Assembly: GCA_013289715.1 (NCBI GenBank)
Contig: JABCZJ010000008.1
Coordinates: 124,001-188,000, forward strand
Length of the DNA stretch: 64,000 nt
From: Acidobacteriota bacterium
GTDB taxonomy: Bacteria; Acidobacteriota; Terriglobia; Acidiferrales; UBA7541
Direction of reading: 5' to 3'
Numbering within the stretch: position 1 is the stretch's first letter; each line of letters starts with the position of its first letter. This document shows, one piece after another, positions 43,246 through 53,372 of the stretch. Made by a program: the position numbers and the translations under genes. The notes beneath the pieces were generated by a model, which did not search any database, was not told the DNA's origin, and saw only the letters and a program-made list of their open reading frames with translations.

Positions 43246-46071
43246 CTAGTTCTTCCCACTCTTCAGCAAGATGATGTCGCTGGATTGCGTACCGTGCGAG
43301 AGAAACAGAATCTTCCCGTCGGGCGACCAGTTGAAAGAGCGAATGATGCCGCTGGGAAAATTTGTGATTTGCTTCAGCGTGCCGCTGGGAACGGGTTGCC
43401 GCCAAATGTTCGTGGCGCCTCCGCGCGTCAGAACGAAGTCCACACCGTGACCATCTGGCGCCCATTGCGGCAAGCCTTGTGCGCCGCCCCCAATAGGAAC
43501 TTCAAAGGAAAATGCGGGTGTACCGCCTTGCACAGGCGCCGCGACCAAATCATCGCGCCGTTGCGGCGACTCTGGATGCCCAAGCCGGTATAGCACGAGC
43601 TTGTTGTCCCTGGACAAGAACACGAATGGGCTCGTCTGATGTTGCAGACTCAGCGAAGTGGGATTCGTGCCGTCAATTCCCATGCGCCAACTGCTCAATT
43701 GATCCTCGTAGTCGAAAGTTACCATCGAACCATCGAGCGAGCACACCGGGAGAAGCGCGGACTTGTCGTGCGTCAACTGCACTGTGTTGGAACCGTCCGC
43801 GTCCATACGCCAGATTGCCGATCCGTTACCGCTCGGGACAGAGTACACGACGTGTTTCCCGTCGCCGCAACCGTACACGAACAGGATATTGCGATCGCTG
43901 CCCGCTACCAAGGTGCGATCGCTGCCGTCGAAGTTCGCGGTGAAGACCTCGCGATTTCGATTGACGAACACAACGCGATCTTTGCTCAAAATCGAAACTC
44001 CGAATATGGAAGGGCCGCCCGAGGTGAGCTGCGTGGCACGCGAGGAATCGCCCGCGGGCGCCGCCCACAGGTCCAGCGAAACGCTGGTTGCGACGGTGAC
44101 AACTGCCGAGCCGTCCGCCGTCAGGTCCAGCCAGGGCAAACTGTAGTCCGTCAGATCATTGGTCAGCCGCTGCGCTTCTCCCGAGGGATAGGACACTTTC
44201 CAAAGTTGGCCTTGCGCGCCCCCGCTCTCGTCGCGCATCGGAACCAATAGCGCGTCTCCATCCGGCAGCCAATGCGGCCTGCCCAGAGCTCCACGGGTTG
44301 CGTAGAGCGTGCGAACCGCTAAGGTGTCCAGAGTGAGTTCGTTGAGCTGACTGCTGACGGAAGGCAGCAATGAGGCAAAGATGATCGTCTTTCCGTCCGG
44401 GGACCACGCAGGAGCCAGCAGGCCATTTGTAGATATGTTGCCGCTCTTAGAGATGAGAATCTTTTGCCCCGAGCCGTCCGCATTCGCGACCAGCAGATTG
44501 AAGACACCTTTGTCTGGAATTCCTCTGATGAAGGCGAACTGCTTGCCGTCGGGAGAGAAGGTGATGGATGTGTCTATATCGCGCACTATTTGCTGCGGGT
44601 TGCCCCCGAGCACGGGCATTTTGTAGAGCGAGCTGAAGAGCTGATTCTCTTTCGAGGCTTCGCAGTAATAGATGTAGTTGCCGTCGGGGGAAAAAGTGAG
44701 GCCGTAGAAGATGCTGACGGCGGGCGCGAGGATTTGCACGTCGCTGCCAGTAGCGACCTGGCGGACCATTAGGCTTTGCATTTCGCCATTGCGCAAGACA
44801 TAGACCACGTATTGTCCGTTGGGAGAAATCGCGACGCCGGCTGCTTTGCCGGATTCGGTGAGTTTTTCAGGGCGCATGTTTTGTGCGCTGAGAGCGTTCC
44901 CGTGGCCGTGCGATTTGAAGAGGAAGAACGCGACGGCCGCGGCGGCGATGAGCGCCAGGACCACGATCCCAGCTATGAGTTTACCTTTGTGCTTTTTGGC
45001 TTCACCCAGGACGATAGCCGCGCTGCCGGAGCCGCTGGAGGAAACTTTCGCCGACGAACCCGATCCTGACCGCGGCGATGGCGGCGCGACGGCGGCGGAG
45101 TTCGCGCCCGATGAGCCGGCAGCGGCAGTGGTAGCGCCGAGATTCGCAGAGCTGAAATGCTCCGCGGTGCTGACTTGCGTTTTGCTCGAGCCCGAATCAC
45201 GCTGCAGGCGCTTCAGATCGGTGCGCAGATCCGCGGCCGTCTGGTAGCGCATGGTGCGATCTTTTTCCAGCGATTTATTAATGATGCGCTCGAGTTCTTG
45301 CGGAACGTCGGGATTGATGCGCACCGGCGCGACGGGCGCGCGATTCAGGATCGCGTCAAAAACCGCGGCGGAAGTGGAGCCGGAAAAGGCCTGACGCCCG
45401 GTGGCCATTTCGTACAGCACCACGCCGAGCGAAAAAATATCCGTGCGGGAGTCGAGTTCTTTGCCGAGCGTTTGTTCCGGCGACATATACGCGACGGTGC
45501 CGACGGCGATGCCGGGGCTGGTTAGGTTGGCGTCGTCGAGGGTGGCGCTGCCCGAAGTGGTATGGCCATCGCTGCCAGGGGCGGCCATCATTTTGGCCAG
45601 GCCGAAATCCAGAATTTTTGTCTGGCCGCGGTCGGTCAGAAAAATATTCGCGGGCTTGATGTCGCGATGGATGATGCTTTCGGAATGCGCGGCGTCGAGC
45701 GCGTCGGCGGACTGAATGCCAGAATCGAGCAGGGCATCGAACGCCATGGGGCCAGCGGTAATGCGATGTTTCAGCGTCGCGCCCTTCAGCAATTCCATGG
45801 CGATGTAACTGCGGCCCTGGTATTCGCCGATTTCAAAAATGGTGCAGATGTTGGGATGGCTCAGCGCCGCGGCAGCGCGCGCTTCGCGCAGAAAGCGATC
45901 GAGCGCCAGCTTGTCCTGGGAAACTTCGTCCGGCAGAAATTTCAGCGCGACCATGCGCCCGAGCTTGGTGTCTTCGGCCTTGTACACCACGCCCATGCCA
46001 CCGCCACCAAGCCGTTCAATCACACGATATTGAGAGATGATTTGCCCGATAAGGGGCTGGGAGTCTGTCAT
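43246..46071 (-). CDS. Ser/Thr protein kinase with C-terminal PD40 beta-propeller
   Basis: The 941-aa protein has a Hanks-type kinase domain (about 14-275): glycine loop [12 protein letters not shown], Lys44, HRD 135-137 and DFG 155-157. A low-complexity Ser/Gly/Ala segment follows, then one membrane helix (about 370-390). The C-terminal ~540 residues contain repeated TolB/PD40-like blades ([36 protein letters not shown]). The propeller would lie outside the membrane and sense or bind a ligand. This architecture is abundant in Acidobacteriota. It is 105 bp downstream of a second kinase gene on the same strand. Confidence 0.93.
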   Translation of the reverse strand: MTDSQPLIGQIISQYRVIERLGGGGMGVVYKAEDTKLGRMVALKFLPDEVSQDKLALDRFLREARAAAALSHPNICTIFEIGEYQGRSYIAMELLKGATLKHRITAGPMAFDALLDSGIQSADALDAAHSESIIHRDIKPANIFLTDRGQTKILDFGLAKMMAAPGSDGHTTSGSATLDDANLTSPGIAVGTVAYMSPEQTLGKELDSRTDIFSLGVVLYEMATGRQAFSGSTSAAVFDAILNRAPVAPVRINPDVPQELERIINKSLEKDRTMRYQTAADLRTDLKRLQRDSGSSKTQVSTAEHFSSANLGATTAAAGSSGANSAAVAPPSPRSGSGSSAKVSSSGSGSAAIVLGEAKKHKGKLIAGIVVLALIAAAAVAFFLFKSHGHGNALSAQNMRPEKLTESGKAAGVAISPNGQYVVYVLRNGEMQSLMVRQVATGSDVQILAPAVSIFYGLTFSPDGNYIYYCEASKENQLFSSLYKMPVLGGNPQQIVRDIDTSITFSPDGKQFAFIRGIPDKGVFNLLVANADGSGQKILISKSGNISTNGLLAPAWSPDGKTIIFASLLPSVSSQLNELTLDTLAVRTLYATRGALGRPHWLPDGDALLVPMRDESGGAQGQLWKVSYPSGEAQRLTNDLTDYSLPWLDLTADGSAVVTVATSVSLDLWAAPAGDSSRATQLTSGGPSIFGVSILSKDRVVFVNRNREVFTANFDGSDRTLVAGSDRNILFVYGCGDGKHVVYSVPSGNGSAIWRMDADGSNTVQLTHDKSALLPVCSLDGSMVTFDYEDQLSSWRMGIDGTNPTSLSLQHQTSPFVFLSRDNKLVLYRLGHPESPQRRDDLVAAPVQGGTPAFSFEVPIGGGAQGLPQWAPDGHGVDFVLTRGGATNIWRQPVPSGTLKQITNFPSGIIRSFNWSPDGKILFLSHGTQSSDIILLKSGKN

Positions 46072-46176
46072 TCCGTGGACATATTAGATTCCGCGCGGAG
46101 ACAAGTCAACGCGCGTGACAATGGCCGCGGCTCAGCTTCCGATTTCGCGACTCCGCATACTCCGAGCCCACTTTCC

Positions 46177-48612
46177 TCAGGCGGGGTTCGCGCCCGTCAG
46201 CGCAGGAAGGCCGACACGCTGCAACAGGTTTTGAAAACGTAGGTTCTCCCGCAGGCCGTCCATGCTCGGATCGATATGAAGATAGATGAGCCAGTGGGAA
46301 TGCTCTTCGTACGATTTCTCCAGGTATGCCATAGCGCGGTCGTTTTCTCCTAAGCCGACATGGATCCCAGCGAAGAAGTAGGGTGCGACATACCTGTGCG
46401 TTGCTATTTCTGTCAGCTCATCGAGCGTCTGACCTGCTTCGGTTGTCCTACCCGCCGCGGCAAAAGTGTGCGCCAACGCCGCGCGCATCAGAGGGCTGCC
46501 GCCTGAAAGCTTGACCCCCTTTTCGCCCTCGGTCATGGCCAGTTCGTAGCGGCCCGTCTTCCTAAGCAGCAGACCGAGGATCCAGTACGTGACAGGGTAG
46601 TTTGGGTCCAGTTCGACAGTTCGGCGCAGTTGTTCGATGCCTTCCTCGTATCGGCGGTCATTATAGAAGGCCCATCCGACGGCCACGTTGATAATTAGAG
46701 ACAGCGGATCGAGCTCCTGGCCTCTTTTCACCCTGGCCATAACCTCTGCGTGTTTCCCCATGGTCATCAGATACTCGGCGTACCAATGGTTGGCAGTTGG
46801 ATAGGTGGGGTCCAATTGAAGGCTGCGCTTGAATTCGACCTGAGCCTCTTCCCACCTCCAATCGTGCAGCCACAACAGTGCCGCCAAGGACGCGTGCGCT
46901 TCGGGGAGATCCGGGTCGAGCTGAAGGGCCATCCTTGCCGCGGCTTTGCCCTTAGGGAACACTTCCTGCGGCGGCAGATAACTGTTCCATCCCAACAGTA
47001 CGTAGGAATCGGCCACGCCGGTATAGGCGAGCGCGTAGCCGGGATCCTTCTCGACTGCCTGTTGAAAGTAATGGATCGCCTTATAGAACCCTTCTTCGGT
47101 CCACTTGTTCCAGTGGTGACGGCCTTGCAGGTAAAGCCGGTACGCCTCGGCATTTTCCGTGTGGTGTTTGGTCAGCCGCTTCTTTTCGGCCCGGGTCAGC
47201 TGTAACCGCAATTTTCCGGATATCTCGTTGGAAATCTCATCTTGCACCACGAAGATATCGTCATGCTTGCGATTGTATTGCGCGCCCCATAATTGAGAAC
47301 CTGTGGCTACATCCACTAATTCGGTCCCGATGCGCAACGAGCCGCCGACGTGCATTATTCTTCCGGTAAGCACCGCGCGCACATTTAGCTCGCGACCGAT
47401 GGCCTGAGGATCAATCTTCCGGCCCTTGTACCGAAATACAGTGCTCTGCGCCATCACGCGCAGTTTCGGAACCGTTGCCAGCGTATTGATCAGACTCCCG
47501 GTGATCCCGTCACTCAGATACTCGTGCTCGGTCTCGCCACTAGCATTTTCGAACGGTAAAACCGCAAGCGAATGAATAATCTTGGAGACTCGTTGTGGGC
47601 GGACCGCAGCTGTTTGCGTCGACGAAGTCTGCGCCCTGCGCTTGCCGCTCGACGATAAGTGACCTGCGATTGGTGCCGGGAGCGGTTCCGTTCCTTCTTC
47701 CCCACTTCTCCAGCTCGAATCAGAATCTCGCCTCAGCCGTTGCAGCTCAACTCCCATATCGGCTGCGTTCTGATAGCGCAGATTGCGGTCCTTCTCCAGC
47801 GCTCTGCGAATCACCTCCTGCAGGGCCGGCGGAACGTTGGGATTCAGCTGTCGTGGAGCCACCGGTTGGCGATTCAGGATGGCCTCTGTAAGGATGCCTG
47901 AACTGGCGCCATGAAACGGCAGCCTCCCCGTCACCATCTCGTAGAGAACGATCCCGCAGGAGAACAGATCCGTGCGGCCGTCCAATTCCTCGGCCCGCAC
48001 TTGTTCCGGAGACATGTAAGCCACAGTACCCAGGGCCGTTCCCGGGCTGGTGAGATGTTCTTCGGCGACGTAGGACAATGATTGTGTCGGGTGCGTCGCC
48101 ATCTGGCTTGCGCGGCCCTCCGGACGCATGCTCTTCGCCAGACCAAAGTCGAGAATTTTGACGCGACCACGCTTCGTGACGAAAATGTTGGCGGGCTTGA
48201 TGTCACGATGGATGATGCCCTCGCTATGCGCGGCGTCGAGCGCATCGCAGACCTCGATGGCAATCGAAATAATTCGCTCTATATCCAACGTGCCCGCGGC
48301 TATCCAATATTTCAGGGTCACGCCATCCAGATACTCCATCGCGATGAACGAATGCCCTTCGTGGATCCCAATTTCGTAGATGGTGCAGATATTCGGGTGA
48401 TTGAGCGCCGATGCACGTCGTGCTTCGCGGCGAAAACGTTCCAGGGCAAGCGGGGCTTCGGCTGCGTTTTCGGGCAGGAACTTTAAGGCGACAAACCGCC
48501 CGAGCTCATTGTCCTGAGCTTTGAACACTACGCCCATGCCACCGCTTCCTAATTCCTCCAGAACGAGGTAGCGCGAAACGACTTGGCCGCTAGCAGCAGG
48601 GGTGTGAGCCAC
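46177..48612 (-). CDS. Ser/Thr protein kinase with TolB-N/FlgO-like domain and TPRs
   Basis: The 811-aa protein has a Hanks-type kinase domain (about 14-280; [12 protein letters not shown], Lys44, HRD 135-137, DFG 155-157). A domain beginning [20 protein letters not shown] (about 340-480) follows, of the FlgO/TolB-N-like type often found in adenylate-cyclase and kinase proteins. TPRs fill about 490-800 ([20 protein letters not shown] and [20 protein letters not shown]). No clear transmembrane helix separates kinase and TPRs, unlike the downstream kinase. It may sense through TPR partner binding. Confidence 0.92.
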   Translation of the reverse strand: MAHTPAASGQVVSRYLVLEELGSGGMGVVFKAQDNELGRFVALKFLPENAAEAPLALERFRREARRASALNHPNICTIYEIGIHEGHSFIAMEYLDGVTLKYWIAAGTLDIERIISIAIEVCDALDAAHSEGIIHRDIKPANIFVTKRGRVKILDFGLAKSMRPEGRASQMATHPTQSLSYVAEEHLTSPGTALGTVAYMSPEQVRAEELDGRTDLFSCGIVLYEMVTGRLPFHGASSGILTEAILNRQPVAPRQLNPNVPPALQEVIRRALEKDRNLRYQNAADMGVELQRLRRDSDSSWRSGEEGTEPLPAPIAGHLSSSGKRRAQTSSTQTAAVRPQRVSKIIHSLAVLPFENASGETEHEYLSDGITGSLINTLATVPKLRVMAQSTVFRYKGRKIDPQAIGRELNVRAVLTGRIMHVGGSLRIGTELVDVATGSQLWGAQYNRKHDDIFVVQDEISNEISGKLRLQLTRAEKKRLTKHHTENAEAYRLYLQGRHHWNKWTEEGFYKAIHYFQQAVEKDPGYALAYTGVADSYVLLGWNSYLPPQEVFPKGKAAARMALQLDPDLPEAHASLAALLWLHDWRWEEAQVEFKRSLQLDPTYPTANHWYAEYLMTMGKHAEVMARVKRGQELDPLSLIINVAVGWAFYNDRRYEEGIEQLRRTVELDPNYPVTYWILGLLLRKTGRYELAMTEGEKGVKLSGGSPLMRAALAHTFAAAGRTTEAGQTLDELTEIATHRYVAPYFFAGIHVGLGENDRAMAYLEKSYEEHSHWLIYLHIDPSMDGLRENLRFQNLLQRVGLPALTGANPA

Positions 48613-48805
48613 ACCTCAAGTTAGAGCAGGGACGCTCCAGTGCATAGTGTTAATAGTGACAGTGCGCCCGATTTCCCGTGCCAGGGAGCCGTAACCTTAC
48701 GGCGATTGCTGACGGCTGGCGGGGCGCGCGTCGGATGAACGACGTGTTTATCGGACGAACGGATGGGCTCGCATCAGGAGTTCGTGAAACAGCCGCAGAC
48801 CGGGC

Positions 48806-49693
48806 CTACACTCCTTGAGCGAAATGCCGTTCGCCGTTGCACAACCGCAAGCGCGAGCTGACCACCTGTTTTACCGCATCCACGGCGGACGGCAGAATCT
48901 TGTACGGCACGACTTCGTCAGGATGTTTGGCCAATCCCTGTTCCAAACCGTGTCTCCATGCGACGCGAAGTTCCGTATTGATGTGGACAATGTTGATTCC
49001 CGCCGCGATTGCCTTGCGCAAGTCTTCATCATCGGTTCCTGAGCCGCCGTGAAGCGTCAGGAAGGTCCGGGCCGCTTGCTTGATGCCGGCGATCCTCTCG
49101 ATATCGAGCCGCTTCTTGGTTTCTCCCCGTACCATGCTGCGCAGCATGCCGTGCATGTTGCCCACCGCGGGGGCCAGGACGTCCACTCCAGTGCTCTCCA
49201 CAAACTGTTGCGCTTGTTCCGGCGTGGAGAGTCCCTTCGAGAGGTCGGGGGCCTGGTCGTGTATCTCAGAGCCGGAACCGATGTCGCCGATTTCTCCCTC
49301 GACGACCATGGCAGGATTGATCGCTTTCAGCGCTTCGACAGCCTGCTTGGTTTGCTGCACATTCTGGTCAAAGGGCAAGGCGGACATATCGAAGACGATC
49401 GAGTCAAAACCAGCTTTCGCAGCCTCCAACGCCTTTGCAAGGGAGTGGGTATGATCGGCGTTCAGAAAAATTGGGTAGTCGAATTCCTCGCGCAGACTTC
49501 GCAGGAATGCCGCAATCGGGCGAGCTCCTACAAACTCGCGCTCCCCCTCGGACAAACCAACCAACACCGGCACGTTCAGTTCGCGCGCAGCGCCAAACAC
49601 CGCTTTCAATAGCACCAGGTCAGAAATATTGAAATGCCCGATCGCCTTTCCACTTTGTTGCGCTTCCTGCAAGAGATCCCGTAAAGAATGCAT
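48806..49693 (-). CDS. Class II fructose-bisphosphate aldolase-family protein
   Basis: The 295-aa protein has class II aldolase features: GHFNISDLVLLKAVFGAA, the metal-histidine segment FLNADHTHS, VVEGEIGDIG, APAVGNMHG and LHGGSGTDDEDL. The substrate may be fructose-1,6-bisphosphate or tagatose-bisphosphate; residues do not decide it. The start at ATG 49693 has GAGGAGG 8 bp upstream and is preferred over an upstream extension. Confidence 0.92.
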   Translation of the reverse strand: MHSLRDLLQEAQQSGKAIGHFNISDLVLLKAVFGAARELNVPVLVGLSEGEREFVGARPIAAFLRSLREEFDYPIFLNADHTHSLAKALEAAKAGFDSIVFDMSALPFDQNVQQTKQAVEALKAINPAMVVEGEIGDIGSGSEIHDQAPDLSKGLSTPEQAQQFVESTGVDVLAPAVGNMHGMLRSMVRGETKKRLDIERIAGIKQAARTFLTLHGGSGTDDEDLRKAIAAGINIVHINTELRVAWRHGLEQGLAKHPDEVVPYKILPSAVDAVKQVVSSRLRLCNGERHFAQGV

Positions 49694-49781
49694 AGTATTG
49701 TCCTCCTCGCGCCCACGCACGGGCGATCACGGTTTTACAGCGGAACCGATTATACCGCCGATGAACGGAATGGGATCAGCG

Positions 49782-50003
49782 TCACTCTAGCTCTGGCGGT
49801 TTGATGGAAGGATGCTGCGCATACAAGGGATTCATGACCTCAAGCAACATCTCGGCCATAATTTTTGCAACAGCGAGTCGGTAGGCCTTGAATTCTTCGG
49901 GCGAGCATTGTTCCTGCACAGCGATGATCGACTCGTTCAGACGCCCCCCAAATTCGATCATCAGATCGCTAACCTGCTGGGCAATTAAAGAATCCTTTAG
50001 CAT
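49782..50003 (-). CDS. Hypothetical 73-aa protein
   Basis: Starting at ATG 50003 (MLKDSLIAQQVSDLMIEFGG) with GGGAG upstream, this is a charged helical protein (CSPEEFKAYRLAVAKIMAEM). It ends 88 bp upstream of the aldolase start on the same strand. No family is recognised. An earlier ATG (50063) adds a Phe-rich start that I do not favour. Confidence 0.6.
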   Translation of the reverse strand: MLKDSLIAQQVSDLMIEFGGRLNESIIAVQEQCSPEEFKAYRLAVAKIMAEMLLEVMNPLYAQHPSIKPPELE

Positions 50004-50146
50004 CGTTCTCCCGTTCCTCAGGAACTCCAGGTTACCCATGAATCCCGCAAAAAGGCCGAACAATTTTCACCATGGAATTCCTAGGTCTTGGTGAACGCAC
50101 GATCCGGAACCTGACCCGCCGCCGAAAGAGTTGCTATACTTTCGGT

Positions 50147-50920
50147 GTGAGCGGACAGCTGATTCACGAGATTATTCCGGTCGGAATGCTGCAGTGCAAT
50201 TGCTCGATCCTGGGCGATCCCGAGACGCACGAGGCGATCGTGGTGGATCCGGGCGACGAGGTCGAACGGATTCTGGAAATCTTGCGCGCGCACCGGCTGA
50301 ATGTGCGCGCGATTGTGAGCACGCACACGCACATTGATCACGTGGGAGGCCTGGCGCGGCTGCATGCCGCGACGAAAGCTCCCGTGCTGATCCATGAGGC
50401 CGATCTGGAGTTGTACCGGCATCTGGACATACAGGCGCAATTTTTGGGGATGCGCACGCCCGAGAGCATGCGCATCGAGGACTTCGTAAAAGAAGGCGAC
50501 AGCGTGCGCTGGGGCGGTTATGCGGCGCGCGTGATTCATACGCCGGGACATACGCCGGGAAGCATCAGCCTGCTAGTGGAAACGGGGCAGCCCTCCGAGC
50601 AGGCCGGCGCTGATCGAGTGAAGCCGCAACCAGCCAAGGCTTCGGCGCAAGCGCCTCTGCATGCACACTTGAAAACGCATGCAGGCGAACTTGCGCCGTC
50701 CCGCGAAGGCGCGCTGGCAGCGGGGCTTCTCGTGGCCGGCGACACCTTGTTTCAAGGCAGCATCGGCCGCACCGACCTGTGGGGCGGCTCCATGAAAGAT
50801 ATTCTGAGATCGATCCGCGAAAAACTGCTCGCGCTTCCCGACGAAACGCTGGTGATCCCCGGGCATGGCGACAACACCACCATCGGCGCAGAACGCGCTG
50901 AAAATCCCTACCTGCGCTAA
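50147..50920 (+). CDS. Metallo-beta-lactamase-fold hydrolase with unusual insert
   Basis: This MBL-fold protein (257 aa from GTG 50147) has STHTHIDHVGG (metal motif HxHxDH), HTPGHTPGS, GDTLFQGSIGRTDL and VIPGHGDNT, the order found in glyoxalase II-like hydrolases. About 45 residues rich in Ala, Pro, Gln, Lys and His are inserted between LLVETG and GLLVAGDTLF, where relatives usually have a few. The insert contains HAHLKTHAGE. An ATG 75 bp upstream is an alternative start. No ribosome site is clear. Confidence 0.85.
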   Translation: MSGQLIHEIIPVGMLQCNCSILGDPETHEAIVVDPGDEVERILEILRAHRLNVRAIVSTHTHIDHVGGLARLHAATKAPVLIHEADLELYRHLDIQAQFLGMRTPESMRIEDFVKEGDSVRWGGYAARVIHTPGHTPGSISLLVETGQPSEQAGADRVKPQPAKASAQAPLHAHLKTHAGELAPSREGALAAGLLVAGDTLFQGSIGRTDLWGGSMKDILRSIREKLLALPDETLVIPGHGDNTTIGAERAENPYLR

Positions 50921-50932
50921 CCGCACCGCAAA

Positions 50933-52414
50933 CTAAATCTTCACGTCTTTGATGTGCGTCGCAAGAGACCACAGATTGCCGAACGGGTCTTGCACGGTAG
51001 CAGTGCGGTCGCCATAGGGCGCATCCTCGAGCCCGCGAATGGTGGTGGCGCCGGCGCGGACAGCCGCCGCGTACAGGTCGTCCGTATTGGGTACGTACAT
51101 GTGCAGCAGGAATGGAGCGGACTGCGATTCTTCGCCTGCTTCACCGCCCGCCAGGATGGAATCGCCCATGCGCAGCCGGACATGCCGCGCGATGCCTTGC
51201 GGATCCTTGGCCGCAAATATCTCGCGAGCGGCGAAGGCTTGCTCCAGGAATTCGACATATTTCCCGGCATCGCGGACCTGGAACATCGGAACGATCGCAG
51301 GGGTGTTCGCGACGATGTGCTGCCCGCTGCCGTGCGTAGTGATGTGCCAGGAATTGCCACTGGGGTCTTTCACGGTGCCCTGGCGGTCGCCGTAGGGCTG
51401 ATCCGTGGGCGCAGAGAGCGACGTGGCGCCGGCGTCCAAGGCGCGCTGGAAGGCGGCATCCACGTCAGGCACGTACAAAATATTCGTCGACGCTCGGGGC
51501 TTGAATTCGGCACTCGCGTCGGCGAGTTCCACCATCGAGCCGGCAATGCGAACTTCGGCGTGCATGATGCGATTCCCGCCCGGACGCGGAACACGGAAAA
51601 TTTCCTCAGCGCCGAAAGCCTCTTTGAAGAAGTTGATGAGTCTTGCCGCACCCGGAACTAGCAGATAGGGCGTGAGGGTGCGGAAGCCTTTGCGGATGTA
51701 GGGCACCGGCAGAGTCCGCTTCGGTTCTTCGGCGAATGTAGCGGGCGATGTCTGCTGCAAAGCTGCGAAGCGACGCTGGACTTCTTCGCGGGTGAGCTCT
51801 TCTTTTCGCGTGGCGATCATCCAGGTGTATCCGAACGGATCGGAAAATTGCCCAGAGCGTTCGCCGTAGAACTGATCTTCCACCGGGCGGACAGTTTTCG
51901 CGCCGGCCGCGATGGCGCGCGCGGCGACGGCGTCCACGTCACTGACATGCAGATGGAGCATCACGGGTGAGCCGCCCAGAGTCTTGGCGCTGATGGCGCC
52001 GTGGTCCGGAAATTCATCGGCGAGCATGATGGTCGTGTTGCCGATGCGCATTTCCGCGTGGCCGATTTTGTCATCCGGACCCGTCAGGCGCATCGTCTCT
52101 ACGGCACCGAAAGCCTTCTTGTAGAATTCAAGAGCGCTGGCAGCACCGTTCACGATCAAGTATGCGGTCGCGGTCTGCTGCGGTTCAGGTGCTGCTGCTG
52201 GTTTGCTGGCCATCGGAGTTCCCCCTTCGAGCTTTGCTCGTAGTGCTGCTTTGAAATCTGCGCGGGGCAGGCCGCGGAGTTCGCTGGCGACGCGCGCAAG
52301 TGCGGCGACGGGCGCTATGGGAACTGCGCCATCGCGGCGGCGCGGCGCTGCGCCCGGCGTGAACAGCGCCTGAATGGCGCGATCGAGTTGTTCGCTCAGG
52401 TTTGATTTAGGCAT
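50933..52414 (-). CDS. Triple-VOC protein with ~75-residue N-terminal extension
   Basis: The 493-aa protein has an N-terminal segment (about 1-75, MPKSNLSEQLDRAIQALF ... LRGLPRADFKAALRAKLEGG) and then three PhnB-like VOC domains (about 80-205, 240-360, 370-490). Each has the YGERSGQFSDPFGYTW-, YGDRQGTVKDPSGNSW- or YGDRTATVQDPFGNLW-like ending. The extension resembles short helical N-termini of proteins encoded next to sigma factors. Its start overlaps the sigma-factor stop by 8 bp. No enzyme activity can be inferred. Confidence 0.85.
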   Translation of the reverse strand: MPKSNLSEQLDRAIQALFTPGAAPRRRDGAVPIAPVAALARVASELRGLPRADFKAALRAKLEGGTPMASKPAAAPEPQQTATAYLIVNGAASALEFYKKAFGAVETMRLTGPDDKIGHAEMRIGNTTIMLADEFPDHGAISAKTLGGSPVMLHLHVSDVDAVAARAIAAGAKTVRPVEDQFYGERSGQFSDPFGYTWMIATRKEELTREEVQRRFAALQQTSPATFAEEPKRTLPVPYIRKGFRTLTPYLLVPGAARLINFFKEAFGAEEIFRVPRPGGNRIMHAEVRIAGSMVELADASAEFKPRASTNILYVPDVDAAFQRALDAGATSLSAPTDQPYGDRQGTVKDPSGNSWHITTHGSGQHIVANTPAIVPMFQVRDAGKYVEFLEQAFAAREIFAAKDPQGIARHVRLRMGDSILAGGEAGEESQSAPFLLHMYVPNTDDLYAAAVRAGATTIRGLEDAPYGDRTATVQDPFGNLWSLATHIKDVKI

Positions 52415-53030
52415 TGGCTGCACCCGACCGATTCTTTTTCTGTGACGTTTTCAGGGCCGCGCTTCTGCCGGAAACCTTTGCGGCTTCTTCGCGCAGGCTC
52501 TGCATGCCGCGGAACTGCAGTTGTTTTACGGCGCCTTCGGTGCGCCCGAGGGCTAGTGCGATTTCACGGATACTTTTTTCTTCAGCGAAGCGCATCTCGA
52601 CGACCTTCCGCTGTTCGATGGGAAGTTCCTGTACCAGACGGAATAGCTGCGCGCGGATTTCGATTTCTTCCGGACTCGGCTCGGCGCTGGCTGGATCGTT
52701 TGCGAGCGTGTCGCTTTGTTCGCGCGCGCCGCGCCGCCAGCGGTCGGCGATGGCATTCGCGGCGATGCGCATGAGCCACGCGCCGAAGGGAGCGCCGCGC
52801 CATTCGAAGCGCGGGAGATTCGCAAGGGCGTGGTGAAACACCTCGGACGTAACGTCTTCCGTCGCTTCGCGATGGCCCAAGCGCCTCGAGACGTACGCGT
52901 ACACGCGCTCGAAGTGAATTTCGTAGAGCGCGGCGAAGCGGCTGGGGTCCTGCTGAGCCGCTTCGATCAGCCGACGCTCGCTCGGTTCTTGTACGGCCTT
53001 CAACGAGAGCTCCGGAGTTCTTGCTGCCAT
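52407..53030 (-). CDS. ECF-type RNA polymerase sigma factor
   Basis: The 207-aa sigma-70 family protein has region 2 (RFAALYEIHFERVYAYVSRRLG, then WLMRIAANAIADRWRR) and region 4 (ELPIEQRKVVEMRFAEEKSIREIALALGRTEGAVKQL). A linker between them is acidic. The C-terminal ~20 residues are Lys/Ser-rich. The ATG at 53030 has no ribosome site; a TTG at 53003 with GGAG 6 bp upstream is an alternative start and would fit the promoter at 53031-53060. Its stop overlaps the triple-VOC gene, so the two are surely cotranscribed. Confidence 0.92.
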   Translation of the reverse strand: MAARTPELSLKAVQEPSERRLIEAAQQDPSRFAALYEIHFERVYAYVSRRLGHREATEDVTSEVFHHALANLPRFEWRGAPFGAWLMRIAANAIADRWRRGAREQSDTLANDPASAEPSPEEIEIRAQLFRLVQELPIEQRKVVEMRFAEEKSIREIALALGRTEGAVKQLQFRGMQSLREEAAKVSGRSAALKTSQKKNRSGAANA

Positions 53031-53060
53031 AGTATAGAACTGTCGGCCGGGCCAAAGGTT
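53031..53060 (-). promoter_or_regulatory. Possible promoter of the sigma factor gene (AACCTT ... TATACT)
   Basis: On the minus strand AACCTT (53055-53060 on the given strand) is 18 bp from TATACT (53031-53036). AACC is a common ECF -35 core, so the sigma factor may read its own promoter. The -10 touches the annotated ATG, which argues for the TTG start at 53003. The evidence is sequence pattern only. Confidence 0.3.
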
Positions 53061-53273
53061 ACGGTCGGAGTTGAGAATTTAATGGGTCGTCTGCGGGGAG
53101 GGGAACTGACGGGCAGCGGGCGAAGCAAGCCTCGCCCAGGTCCTTTCTCGCTGGACATTTGGCTCTGACGAAAGCGGGGCGGTGAGCCGCCGCACTCGAA
53201 AACGGGCCAGGCGGGTTCCGCCGGTCGACGGGGACCGATCGCGATGGCGAGCGATATGTCTCTCCCGTATTAG

Positions 53274-53302
53274 TTGACAGAAGCAACCAATTGGATGACA
53301 AT
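53274..53302 (+). promoter_or_regulatory. Possible sigma-70 promoter of the MarR-GNAT gene
   Basis: TTGACA (53274-53279) is separated by 17 bp from GACAAT (53297-53302). It lies in the 342-bp region between the sigma factor and the MarR-GNAT gene. If it is used, the coding start is downstream, supporting ATG 53373. Confidence 0.4.
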
Positions 53303-53372
53303 GGCACGCATGGCACAGGCTCGCAGTGCGACCGTGAGAAACGGTGCAACCGTGAAAAATAAAGCGGCGGGG

